Shown: positions 1 to 5,799, counted from the first letter of the stretch. The stretch is DNA of 13,875 nucleotides from Actinomycetales bacterium (GCA_022838965.1 JALHDK010000024.1:470-14344), one strand, 5' to 3'. The notes: generated by a model not told the origin, from the sequence alone. A program made the numbers and translations.

Positions 1-179
1 ATGGCGCGGAAGGCGCGGAAGGCGCGGAAGACGCGGATGGCGCCGGCGTTGGCCCGCAGCGTGGACAGGGCGAGCGTCCGTGCACCGCTCAGCCGGTCGG
101 CGAAGAACTCGTCGGCATGGTGCGCCGACCACGTCCGCGGGTACTCGGTGGCGAATCTCGCACTGAACGAGAGATTCGT
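1..179 (-). pseudogene. 5'-truncated tyrosine recombinase (integrase) remnant, runs off left edge
   Basis: Read on the minus strand from about 179 down to 1, one frame has strong third-position G/C and encodes residues such as EYPRTWSAHHADEFFADRL and LALSTLRANAGAIRVF. This resembles the N-terminal SAM-like core-binding domain of actinobacterial phage-type integrases, where a W...DEF..(D/R)L segment precedes a S-T-(I/L/V)-R...A(I/L)R.F helix. Upstream the frame is open back to a TGA at 267-269 but holds no ATG, GTG or TTG, and the residues before about 179 do not look like an integrase N-terminus, so the start has been lost. At the left edge the coding runs into a 9-bp tandem repeat giving a Phe-Arg-Ala run. 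I infer a decayed or truncated mobile-element gene. The catalytic domain would lie outside the window, so the family call is tentative. Confidence 0.5.
4..39. repeat. 9-bp tandem repeat, three perfect copies plus a degenerate one
   Basis: The unit GCGCGGAAG occurs three times in direct succession at 4-12, 13-21 and 22-30, followed by a diverged fourth copy at 31-39. On the minus strand it encodes a repeated Phe-Arg-Ala triplet inside the integrase-like fragment. Polymerase slippage in a gene no longer under selection would explain it. Confidence 0.8.
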
Positions 180-339
180 ACTCCGACCTGCGGCGACGAC
201 GGCAGTAGGCGACCCAACAGCCCGCCCTGCACAGAGGATCAGGCGCCACTCCTGACCTGCGTCGGTTCACCCGGACAATGGACCAGTCGTCTCATCTGTT
301 TCAACTCGTCCTCGTCCCGATCCGATAATGCACATTATG
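180..339. other. non-coding gap, less GC-rich than its surroundings
   Basis: No convincing gene is visible between the integrase-like fragment and the stop codon of the 139-aa gene. The part around 290-350 is clearly richer in A/T than the rest of the window. It contains the short inverted repeat listed at 325-338. Confidence 0.5.
325..338. repeat. A/T-rich 6-2-6 inverted repeat
   Basis: ATAATG-CA-CATTAT is a perfect inverted repeat with 6-nt arms and a 2-nt spacer. It lies directly after the stop codon (340-342) of the minus-strand 139-aa gene. It is too weak in base pairing to be a convincing terminator. Its A/T content stands out in this genome, so a protein-binding site is possible, but nothing shows which protein. 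Confidence 0.35.
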
Positions 340-759
340 TCATTCCAGCACGGACACACTGGTGCCCACAGCCCGCAGAATCGGACGCTCCACTCCCCCC
401 ACCCGGTTGAGTTCCCGGATGGCCCCGGCCCAGGCCCGGTCCGACCGCGTGACGTGCGGCACGCCCGGCCGGCTGTAGAGCAGGTACGGCGGTGCGACGT
501 GCGACAGATGCCCCAGGAACTCGCGCACCTGGGCCACCTCGGCGGCGTCCGGATGCGGTGGCACACCCTCGAGGCCCGCCACGACGGGCTTCCGTGCGCC
601 CTCGGGGTCAAGCCAGGCGACCCAGAGGGTCCGTTCCGTGGCATCCGCCTGCGCCTCCAGAATCCGCCGCCATACCCGGCAGAGTTCCTCGGAATCGAAC
701 TCGTCACACGCCGCCCGGTGTTCGCCGTGCAGGCTGTCCTGGCCATCGAGGTGTTCCAT
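340..759 (-). CDS. uncharacterised 139-aa protein
   Basis: I do not recognise a named family. The frame has clear coding bias and protein-like composition: a helical stretch at residues 22-40 (FDSEELCRVWRRILEAQ), a beta-like segment TLWVAWLD at 44-51, a proline-rich turn at 67-71, and a later YLLYSRPG (92-99) followed by a DRAWAGAIREL motif at 108-117. A beta segment, then a (S/A)RPG turn, then DRAW is a pattern I have met in small actinobacterial hypothetical proteins, but I cannot attach a function. There is no signal peptide or membrane segment, so it should be cytosolic. The ATG at 759 follows an AGGATGGG stretch at good spacing; an ATG at 768 would add three residues. It is divergent from the Hsp70-like gene with about 147 bp between the starts, so the two may share regulation. 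Confidence 0.65.
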   Translation of the reverse strand: MEHLDGQDSLHGEHRAACDEFDSEELCRVWRRILEAQADATERTLWVAWLDPEGARKPVVAGLEGVPPHPDAAEVAQVREFLGHLSHVAPPYLLYSRPGVPHVTRSDRAWAGAIRELNRVGGVERPILRAVGTSVSVLE

Positions 760-807
760 GGCGCCCATCCTGCGTGGCCCGTCCGGCCCGTGGCCACCGC
801 CGGTCAC

Positions 808-845
808 GGGCCTGTGGATCGCGGCGCACCAGTGGGGCCTGTGGA
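808..845. repeat. two 11-bp direct repeats in the divergent promoter region
   Basis: GGGCCTGTGGA occurs at 808-818 and again at 835-845, 27 bp start to start. Both copies lie between the divergent starts of the 139-aa gene and the Hsp70-like gene. They could be half-sites for a regulator. In a G/C-rich intergenic region chance similarity cannot be excluded. Confidence 0.3.
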
Positions 846-893
846 GGAGGATTCGCCATTCGGGCGGCCCGCCAGCCGGGCCGCTCACCCAAC

Positions 894-899
894 TACCCT
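894..899 (+). promoter_or_regulatory. -10 element TACCCT, leaderless start of the Hsp70-like gene
   Basis: TACCCT fits the actinobacterial TANNNT -10 consensus and ends 7 nt before the ATG at 907. There is no Shine-Dalgarno sequence at usable distance from that ATG. This spacing is typical of leaderless transcripts in Actinobacteria and supports 907 as the start. No clear -35 element is visible. Confidence 0.5.
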
Positions 900-906
900 C
901 GAGAGC

Positions 907-2382
907 ATGTTGGGAATCGACTTCGGGACCACCCGCACCATCGTTGCAGCCGTGGACCGCGGGAACTACCCCGTCGTCACCTTTCCCGACACGGACGGGG
1001 ACGTCCGCGAGTACCTGCCGTCCGTCGTCGCCCTCGACGACGGCCTCACCTTCGGATTCGAGGCGCTGGCCGCCGCGGCGCGCGGCGCGCCCCTGCTGCG
1101 TTCCTTCAAGCGGGCACTGGCGTCGCCCGACCTCTCCCCCACCAGCACCGTCCGCATCGGAGACACCGAGGTGCCGCTGGTGGAGGTCCTGACCGGCTTT
1201 GCGACGGCGGTCCGCACGGCGGTTGAGGAGACGCACGGCGAGGCCGGTACCGTCGTTGTGGGTGTGCCCGCGCACGCGCACGGGGCGCAGCGGTTCCTGA
1301 CACTCGACGCCTTCCGCCGCGCCGGCTTCCGGGTGGTCGGGATGGTCCATGAACCCTCGGCCGCGGGGTTCGAGTACTCCCACCGCCAGGGCCGCACGCT
1401 GAACTCGCGCCGGACCCGGGTGCTCGTCTACGACCTGGGTGGGGGAACGTTCGACGCCTCGCTGGTGCACGTCAGCGGCACGGACCACGAGGTGGTGGAC
1501 ACCGCAGGGTGCAACCACCTCGGCGGGGACGACTTCGACGAGGCGTTGGCACGGTGCGCGCTCCGGGCGGCCGGTGTGAAGCGCGGCGATCTGGACGACC
1601 AGTCCTGGGACCTGCTGCTGGACGAGTGCCGTGAGGCCAAGGAGCGTCTCTCCCCGCAATCGCGGCGCATCGCCCTCGACGTCGACGGGAGGTCCGTCGT
1701 CGTCGCTGTCGCCGACTTCCACGCCGCCGCCGCCCCCCTCGTGGAGGCCACCATCGAGGCGATGGGGCCGCTCGTCCGCGGGCTCGAGGACGACCGTGCC
1801 GACGTCGCCGGCATCTACCTCGTGGGTGGCGCCAGCGGCCTCCCCCTCGTGCCGCGGGTCCTGCGCGACCGGTTCGGCCGGCGGGTGCACCGCTCCCCCC
1901 ACCCTGCCGCCTCGACGGCGATCGGGCTGGCCATCGCCGCCGACGAGACCGCAGGATTCTCCCTCACCGATCGGCTCTCGCGCGGGTTCGGGGTCTTCCG
2001 GGAGGCCGCGGGCGGTCGGACGCTCACCTTCGACCCCATCCTGGGCCGCGACGAGCGGGTCGCAGCGCGCTCCCGCACGGTGGTCACCCGGCGATACCGT
2101 GCGGCGCACAACGTCGGATGGTTCCGGTTCGTGGAGTACTCCGCGCTGACGCCGTCCGGCGAGCCGCGGGGCGACATCGTCCCCTTCGGCGAGGTCGTGT
2201 TCCCCTTCGACCACGCGTTGCAGCAGACCGGCGACTCGCGCGGCGCGGTGGTCCGACGCTGCGAGGACGGTCCGATGGTCGAGGAGACGTACACGGTGGA
2301 CCAGAACGGCATCGTGGAGGTGCGGATCACGGACCTCCGCACCGGCTACTCGCACACACAGGCGCTGTCAGCGGCGGGCTGA
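907..2382 (+). CDS. Hsp70-like protein (DnaK-type ATPase domain, no helical lid)
   Basis: This is a 491-aa cytosolic protein with an actin-like ATPase fold. Hsp70 motifs appear in order: phosphate-1 loop GIDFGTTRT (residues 3-11), the DnaK-like segment GVPAHAHGAQR (from 119), the connect-1 motif HEPSAAG (from about 146), phosphate-2 loop VYDLGGGTFD (174-183, with the Thr that matches the catalytic Thr of DnaK), and the adenosine motif YLVGGASGLP (304-313). After about residue 350 a shorter beta-rich domain follows. It ends in DQNGIVEVRITDLRTG (465-480), matching the D.NGI.V...D..TG signature near the end of the DnaK beta-sandwich substrate domain. The protein stops about 11 residues later, so the alpha-helical lid and the EEVD-like tail are missing. 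DnaK is about 600-640 aa. No grpE or dnaJ is adjacent. It probably handles specific clients or works as a regulatory ATPase; that is inference. The ATG at 907 is chosen because the P-loop starts directly after it. Confidence 0.88.
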   Translation: MLGIDFGTTRTIVAAVDRGNYPVVTFPDTDGDVREYLPSVVALDDGLTFGFEALAAAARGAPLLRSFKRALASPDLSPTSTVRIGDTEVPLVEVLTGFATAVRTAVEETHGEAGTVVVGVPAHAHGAQRFLTLDAFRRAGFRVVGMVHEPSAAGFEYSHRQGRTLNSRRTRVLVYDLGGGTFDASLVHVSGTDHEVVDTAGCNHLGGDDFDEALARCALRAAGVKRGDLDDQSWDLLLDECREAKERLSPQSRRIALDVDGRSVVVAVADFHAAAAPLVEATIEAMGPLVRGLEDDRADVAGIYLVGGASGLPLVPRVLRDRFGRRVHRSPHPAASTAIGLAIAADETAGFSLTDRLSRGFGVFREAAGGRTLTFDPILGRDERVAARSRTVVTRRYRAAHNVGWFRFVEYSALTPSGEPRGDIVPFGEVVFPFDHALQQTGDSRGAVVRRCEDGPMVEETYTVDQNGIVEVRITDLRTGYSHTQALSAAG

Positions 2383-2388
2383 GCCCGC
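2374..2388. terminator. hairpin spanning the hsp70-like stop codon, between convergent genes
   Basis: GCGGGC-TGA-GCCCGC forms a perfect 6-bp G/C stem whose 3-nt loop is the TGA stop of the Hsp70-like gene. The convergent 228-aa gene stops at 2406, only 23 bp past that stop. A short G/C hairpin without a T-tract is common at actinobacterial gene ends. It could serve both directions, though a chance palindrome in G/C-rich DNA remains possible. Confidence 0.4.
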
Positions 2389-2405
2389 GCGCCGGCCGCC
2401 CCCCG

Positions 2406-3092
2406 CTACTGCCAGGAGTGTTCGAGCACCGCGGCGAAGGTGCAGGCAAGGGTGCGCACGCCCAGCGGCTGGCTCGCCGCGACGTCGTGCTCCGGAACGT
2501 CGCGCAGCCGTCGGAACGTCCCCTCGGACCCGACCGCGCGGACGGCGGCCACCGCCGCGGCGTCGACGTAGTCCCGCTCCCCCACGTGCGTGACGTCGAG
2601 GGGAACGACGGCGGTCGCCTCGCACCACGAACGCAGCGCGGGCTCCGGCTCCCCCTCCCAGACGACGCGGAGACCCCGCAGCGGTTGCCCGGTCATGTAC
2701 CAGCGGTACAGGTGTCCCAGGACCTTGACGGGCGACCCGCCCTGTTCCTCGACGGTGAACACGGGAACGGCATCCTGTTCGTGCAGGAACTGGAATGCGC
2801 CGGTGGAGTCGGCGATCGCGAAGCAGTCCGCGACGGGTGCGAGGCGCTCGAGAATCGAGCGCGGGTTGGCGAGCACGCTCCGGGGGACATCCAGCACCTG
2901 GAATCCCGCCGCGGCGGCGCCGATGCGGAGGGCGAGGATCAGGTCCTCGTCCGCTCCTGTGTCCACGAGGAAGACTCGCCGCGACAGTGGTGTGGTGGAG
3001 CGCAGCCCGACCTGGTCCCACCCGGCTGTGAGCAACCAAATGAACTCGAGGTCCCGGCGATCGAGCCGGAGGAGCGAGTCAAAGTGCGCCAT
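2406..3092 (-). CDS. uncharacterised 228-aa protein coupled to the Rv1830-type MerR gene
   Basis: I do not recognise the family. The protein starts MAHFDSLLRLDRRDLEF and is probably cytosolic. A Rossmann-like alternation is suggested by VFLVDTGADEDLILALRIGAAAAGF (40-64) and FQVLDVPRSVL (64-74). A likely strand FAIADSTGAF (91-100) and an aromatic patch GHLYRWYMTG (126-135) follow. The C-terminal third holds VVPLDVTHVGERDYVDAAAV (162-181). No signal peptide, membrane segment or metal cluster is visible. Its ATG (3090-3092) lies 1 nt after the TGA of the upstream MerR gene, so it is almost certainly translated by coupling in the same mRNA. Nothing of this kind follows Rv1830 in my memory of the mycobacterial locus. 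The convergent Hsp70-like gene ends 23 bp away. Context suggests a role tied to the regulator or to division, but this is unproven. Confidence 0.75.
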   Translation of the reverse strand: MAHFDSLLRLDRRDLEFIWLLTAGWDQVGLRSTTPLSRRVFLVDTGADEDLILALRIGAAAAGFQVLDVPRSVLANPRSILERLAPVADCFAIADSTGAFQFLHEQDAVPVFTVEEQGGSPVKVLGHLYRWYMTGQPLRGLRVVWEGEPEPALRSWCEATAVVPLDVTHVGERDYVDAAAVAAVRAVGSEGTFRRLRDVPEHDVAASQPLGVRTLACTFAAVLEHSWQ

Positions 3093-3093
3093 A

Positions 3094-3672
3094 TCAGGCG
3101 TTCGACGCGCGTTTCGCGGCGCGGCGGGCGGCAAGTTCATCGTCCACGTCCCCCGCCTCGGCGCGCTCCGACGGCAGCTGCGCGAGGGAACCCTCCACCT
3201 CGCGCCACACGCGCCCCACCGCGATCCCGAAGACGCCCTGACCGCCCTGCACCAGGTCGATGACCTCGTCCGCGCTGGTGCACTCGTACACCGAGGCGCC
3301 ATCGCTCATGAGTGTGATCTGGGCGAGGTCCTCGACCCCACGCTCCTTGAGGTGCTTGATCGCCTGGCGGATCTGCTGGAGGGACACGCCCGTGTCGAGC
3401 AGTCGCTTGACCACCTTGAGGACCAGGATGTCCCGGAAGGAGTACAGCCGCTGCGATCCGGAACCCTTGGCGCTCCGCACGGAGGGCTCCACGAGTCCGG
3501 TGCGCGCCCAGTAGTCGAGCTGCCGGTAGGTGATCTGGGCGGCCTTGCAGGCCGTGGGGCCGCGGTAGCCGGTATCGGCGTCGATCTCGGCCAAGGTGTC
3601 ACCAAAGAGCATGCCTTGCCCGCCCCGGGAGGAAGCGGCGGTCGCGTCGGTGCTTGTCACGGTCACTCCCAT
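3094..3672 (-). CDS. MerR-family transcriptional regulator, Rv1830 (ResR/McdR) type
   Basis: This 192-aa DNA-binding regulator has a MerR winged-helix domain at about residues 39-108: the ITYRQLDYWARTGLVEPS helix-turn-helix (47-64), then the wing GSGSQRLYSFRDILVLKVVKR, then LLDTGVSLQQIRQAIKHLKE. The preceding LFGD.L...D...GYRGP segment (22-39) and the tail DLVQGGQGVFGIAVGRVWREVEG are hallmarks of the Rv1830 family. In mycobacteria that protein is known as ResR or McdR and affects growth and cell division. The C-terminus has no obvious effector-binding cysteines. The gene lies downstream of ftsR as in mycobacteria, but Rv1829 (bifunctional nuclease) is missing between them. A 130-bp gap with a -10 element suggests its own promoter. 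It is followed at 1 nt by the unknown 228-aa gene. Confidence 0.9.
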   Translation of the reverse strand: MGVTVTSTDATAASSRGGQGMLFGDTLAEIDADTGYRGPTACKAAQITYRQLDYWARTGLVEPSVRSAKGSGSQRLYSFRDILVLKVVKRLLDTGVSLQQIRQAIKHLKERGVEDLAQITLMSDGASVYECTSADEVIDLVQGGQGVFGIAVGRVWREVEGSLAQLPSERAEAGDVDDELAARRAAKRASNA

Positions 3673-3689
3673 ATCGTTGCCGGCTCCCC

Positions 3690-3695
3690 AGAATA
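3690..3695 (-). promoter_or_regulatory. candidate -10 element TATTCT upstream of the Rv1830-type gene
   Basis: On the minus strand TATTCT matches TANNNT closely and lies 17 nt before the ATG at 3672, with GGGGAG in between as a possible ribosome-binding site. The -35 region (AGCGTG at 17-bp spacing) is poor. The element would give a very short 5' leader. Confidence 0.45.
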
Positions 3696-3769
3696 CCGGC
3701 TGTTCCGAGCACCACGCTAGGGCTTGGGGTGCGCCGGGGATGGCGGGACACGCCGATGCGACAAAGTCC

Positions 3770-3796
3770 TGAACCTCAACCGAAGGTTGAGGTTCA
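3770..3796. terminator. perfect 12-3-12 palindrome between ftsR and the Rv1830-type gene
   Basis: TGAACCTCAACC and GGTTGAGGTTCA form a perfect 12-bp inverted repeat around a GAA spacer. It begins 6 nt after the ftsR stop codon on the minus strand, so it would fold as a stable hairpin ending the garA-ftsR message. No T-tract follows. Alternatively it is a regulator operator: the CCTCAA...TTGAGG half-sites look like the dyads bound by MerR-family dimers such as SoxR, and both flanking genes encode MerR proteins. It lies about 75 bp upstream of the candidate -10 of the next gene, not between -35 and -10 as in classical MerR activation. Confidence 0.6.
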
Positions 3797-3802
3797 CCGG
3801 CG

Positions 3803-4558
3803 TCAGGTGCCGAGATTCTCGACGGCGATCCGGACGAGGTCGGCGTAGAGCCGCGCTGTCGTCTCCGCGAGTTCGGCGGCGTGGGCGGCGCTGCGCTCCC
3901 GCGCCACCGCGGTCTTCTGCGCCCTGGCGGGGGCCACCACCTGATCGATCAGATCGGCCACATGATCGGCATTCGCCCGCATGGTGCGCAGGTTGCGCGG
4001 CGCGATGCCCTGCCGGCCCAGTTCCGCGATGGCGTGCACCAACGCGACCGATCGGGCGGCGAAGCGGCCGCGGGCGTCCGGCACGAGGAGACCGGCCCGG
4101 ACCATCTCGTCGATCTCCGCCGCAGCGACGCCGGTCAACTCCCCCAGTTCCCGGACGGTGACCCGGGCGCCGGACGCCGGCAGGACCAGCCGCCCCTCAC
4201 TGGCCACCACGCGGGCGGTGCGGGGATCCTCCACATCGCGGCCCGCGTCGAGATCGTCGAGGTTCTCCCGGATCACCCGGAGCGGCAGGTAATGGTCCCG
4301 CTGCTGGGTGAGCGCGTACCGGAGCCGGGCGACGTCGGCCTGGGAGTACTTCCGGTACCCCGCTCCGGTGCGGGTGGGGCGCACCAGTCCCTGGTCCTCG
4401 AGGAACCGGAGCTTGGACACCGTGATGGCGGGGAACTCCGCCTGCAGCATGGAGAGCACCGCACCGATCGTCATGGTGCCCGTGTGCGAGACGTCGAAGG
4501 GCCAGTAACCCGATCGCGGCGTCTCCCGCGGTGCGTGCTCGGGTCGCGGGACGCTCAC
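3803..4558 (-). CDS. ftsR: MerR-family cell-division regulator FtsR (Rv1828 type)
   Basis: This 251-aa protein has an N-terminal MerR winged helix at about residues 29-105: MTIGAVLSMLQAEFPAITVS, KLRFLEDQGLVRPTRT and GYRKYSQADVARLRYALTQQRD. Unlike typical MerR proteins it carries a second, all-helical domain (about 128-251, starting ASGARVTVRELGELTGVAAAEIDEM) that itself looks like a degenerate winged helix. This architecture is that of Rv1828 and C. glutamicum FtsR, which activates ftsZ expression. The GTG start at 4558 overlaps the garA TGA in a GTGA arrangement, as expected for a coupled pair. A later ATG at residue 29 would remove the non-conserved, Pro/Arg-rich N-terminus and cannot be excluded as the true start. 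The gene ends 6 nt before the 12-3-12 palindrome. Confidence 0.88.
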   Translation of the reverse strand: MSVPRPEHAPRETPRSGYWPFDVSHTGTMTIGAVLSMLQAEFPAITVSKLRFLEDQGLVRPTRTGAGYRKYSQADVARLRYALTQQRDHYLPLRVIRENLDDLDAGRDVEDPRTARVVASEGRLVLPASGARVTVRELGELTGVAAAEIDEMVRAGLLVPDARGRFAARSVALVHAIAELGRQGIAPRNLRTMRANADHVADLIDQVVAPARAQKTAVARERSAAHAAELAETTARLYADLVRIAVENLGT

Positions 4559-5013
4559 TGCGGGCCGTCGCCGCTCTGTACCCGCCGGGGCGACGGGTGG
4601 TAGGTGAGACGGTACTTCCCCACCTGCACCTCATCCCCCGCCTTGAGGACCGCCGATTCGATGCGGCTGCGGTTGACGTACGTCCCGTTGAGCGACCCGA
4701 CGTCGCGGACCATGTACCCGCCGTCGTCCGTGGCGAGGAACTCGCAGTGCTTGCGTGAGACGGTGACGTCGTCGAGGAAGATGTCGGAGCTGGGATGACG
4801 ACCGGCGGTGGTCCGTGGAGAGTCGAGCAGGAAGCGCGCGCCGAGGTTCGGCCCACGCTGCACGATCAGCAACGCGGAGGACGGCGGCAGTGCCTCCACG
4901 GCCTCCTGGTCGCTCGTCGAGAGTTCGCTGAGAGCGGCTTCCTCGACCTCGGCCCCTACGGCGCCGAACTGCGTGGTGCTCCCCAGACCTTCCGGGCGCG
5001 CGCTCTCGCTCAT
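4555..5013 (-). CDS. garA: FHA-domain metabolic switch protein GarA/OdhI
   Basis: This 152-aa cytosolic protein has a C-terminal FHA domain at about residues 45-142. The phosphothreonine-binding signature is visible: AGRHPSSDIFLDD, VTVSRKHCEF and VGSLNGTYVNR, then KAGDEVQVGKYRL. The family inhibits the 2-oxoglutarate dehydrogenase/decarboxylase E1 and glutamate dehydrogenase, and is switched off when PknB or PknG phosphorylates an N-terminal ETTS motif that then binds the protein's own FHA domain. Here the matching segment reads GLGSTTQFGAVG (10-17 and on): the Thr pair (13, 14) is kept, but the flanking residues differ from ETTSVFRAD. The start at 5013 is fixed by GAGGAGG seven nt upstream. 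A farther ATG at 5052 would add a non-conserved 13-residue extension. ftsR overlaps its stop. gcvH, its upstream neighbour in mycobacteria, is absent. Confidence 0.95.
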   Translation of the reverse strand: MSESARPEGLGSTTQFGAVGAEVEEAALSELSTSDQEAVEALPPSSALLIVQRGPNLGARFLLDSPRTTAGRHPSSDIFLDDVTVSRKHCEFLATDDGGYMVRDVGSLNGTYVNRSRIESAVLKAGDEVQVGKYRLTYHPSPRRVQSGDGPQ

Positions 5014-5020
5014 CTCGTCG

Positions 5021-5027
5021 CCTCCTC
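5021..5027 (-). promoter_or_regulatory. strong ribosome-binding site of garA
   Basis: GAGGAGG on the minus strand lies 7 nt before the ATG at 5013. It decides this start over the upstream in-frame ATG at 5052. Confidence 0.75.
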
Positions 5028-5039
5028 GATCATGAGTCC

Positions 5040-5045
5040 ACATTA
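5040..5045 (-). promoter_or_regulatory. candidate -10 element TAATGT of garA
   Basis: TAATGT fits TANNNT and lies in the 57-bp gap between the DUF881 stop codon and garA. It would give a 5' leader of about 20 nt that contains the GAGGAGG site. The -35 region is weak. It implies that garA-ftsR can be transcribed apart from the pgsA-DUF881-sbp genes. Confidence 0.45.
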
Positions 5046-5070
5046 CCCGCACGGTGCAGGCGCATCATGC

Positions 5071-5799
5071 TTAGTCGCCGGATTCCACGACCTCGGCGTA
5101 GCGCAACTCCGGCAGCGGCCGCACCGATTCGATGCGCACCTCCTCCGGGGTGTCCACCGTGGTCGTCGCGCCGGTGGCCCGAATCGAGGCGAGGACGCCG
5201 CCGGGCATCTCGAGAGCCACCTTGAGGTTGTCGGGCGAGCCGATCGCAGCCACCCGGTAGGGCTCGGCGATGGCGAGGCCGTCCAGTTCAAGACCTCTCT
5301 CGCCGCTGGTCACCCACGAGTTGGTACCGATGCGCACGGAGTTGAGCTCAATCGCTTCCGCGCCGGCGTTGCGGAGCTCCTCGATGAGGGTGACGAGGGA
5401 CTGTGCCCGGACCACACCGTCCGGGTCATCCACCTGGACCACGATTCCGGGCCCGCGCACCGGGATGACCCCTGCCCTGATCTCCCTCACGAGGATCTGC
5501 TGCTCCGCGGCCGCACGGGCCGCCTCCTGGGACGTGACGCCGCTCCGGAGCTCCTGCACCTCCACCCGCAGCGAGTCCCGCTCGGTGGCCAGTTCGTCAT
5601 TCCGCGTGGTCACCTCGTCCAGGACCCGGACCAGATCGGCCTGGCTGAGCGCGTTCAGCGCATCGGTCTCCCCCTGACGGATCTGCACCGCGAGACTGAA
5701 GCCAACGGCGGCGCACAGCAGGGCCACCACCGCCTGCGTCCGGTTGAGTCGGAGGGTCAGGAGGCGGCGAAGGCGGCCGGCCACGTCCGGGGTACTCAT
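5071..5799 (-). CDS. DUF881 membrane-anchored coiled-coil protein (second of pair)
   Basis: This 242-aa protein belongs to the DUF881 / YlxW-YlxX family. It has a basic N-terminus, a single membrane segment at about residues 21-40 (TQAVVALLCAAVGFSLAVQI), a coiled coil at about 54-105, and the extracytoplasmic DUF881 domain from about 108: GVIPVRGPGIVVQVDDPDG, LVTLIEELRNAGAEAIELN, VRIGTNSWV and PYRVAAIGSPDNLKVALEMPGG. In Firmicutes relatives lie in the ftsQ-ftsA-ftsZ region next to sbp; in mycobacteria this is the Rv1825 position. The function is not established; a division-associated role is inferred from context. The start overlaps the sbp stop as ATGA. A TAA ends the gene 57 bp before garA, where gcvH would be expected in mycobacteria. 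Confidence 0.9.
   Translation of the reverse strand: MSTPDVAGRLRRLLTLRLNRTQAVVALLCAAVGFSLAVQIRQGETDALNALSQADLVRVLDEVTTRNDELATERDSLRVEVQELRSGVTSQEAARAAAEQQILVREIRAGVIPVRGPGIVVQVDDPDGVVRAQSLVTLIEELRNAGAEAIELNSVRIGTNSWVTSGERGLELDGLAIAEPYRVAAIGSPDNLKVALEMPGGVLASIRATGATTTVDTPEEVRIESVRPLPELRYAEVVESGD

Noticed and set aside
4..39. CRISPR-like short repeats
   Set aside because: Units of 9 bp without spacers are a simple tandem repeat, and no cas-like gene is present.
1..255. Plus-strand frame starting MARKARKARKTR
   Set aside because: It looks like a basic tail only because of the 9-bp repeat; the opposite strand shows integrase-like coding with better composition.
769..2355. Very long minus-strand open frame opposite the Hsp70-like gene
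   Set aside because: Only its last part (340 to about 768) is protein-like. The rest is Arg/Gly/Pro/His-rich and lies antisense to a gene with clear Hsp70 motifs.
3093..3302. N-terminal extension of the 228-aa protein
   Set aside because: The extension would overlap the Rv1830-type MerR gene, is Arg/Ser-rich, and the ATG at 3092 sits exactly where translational coupling predicts.
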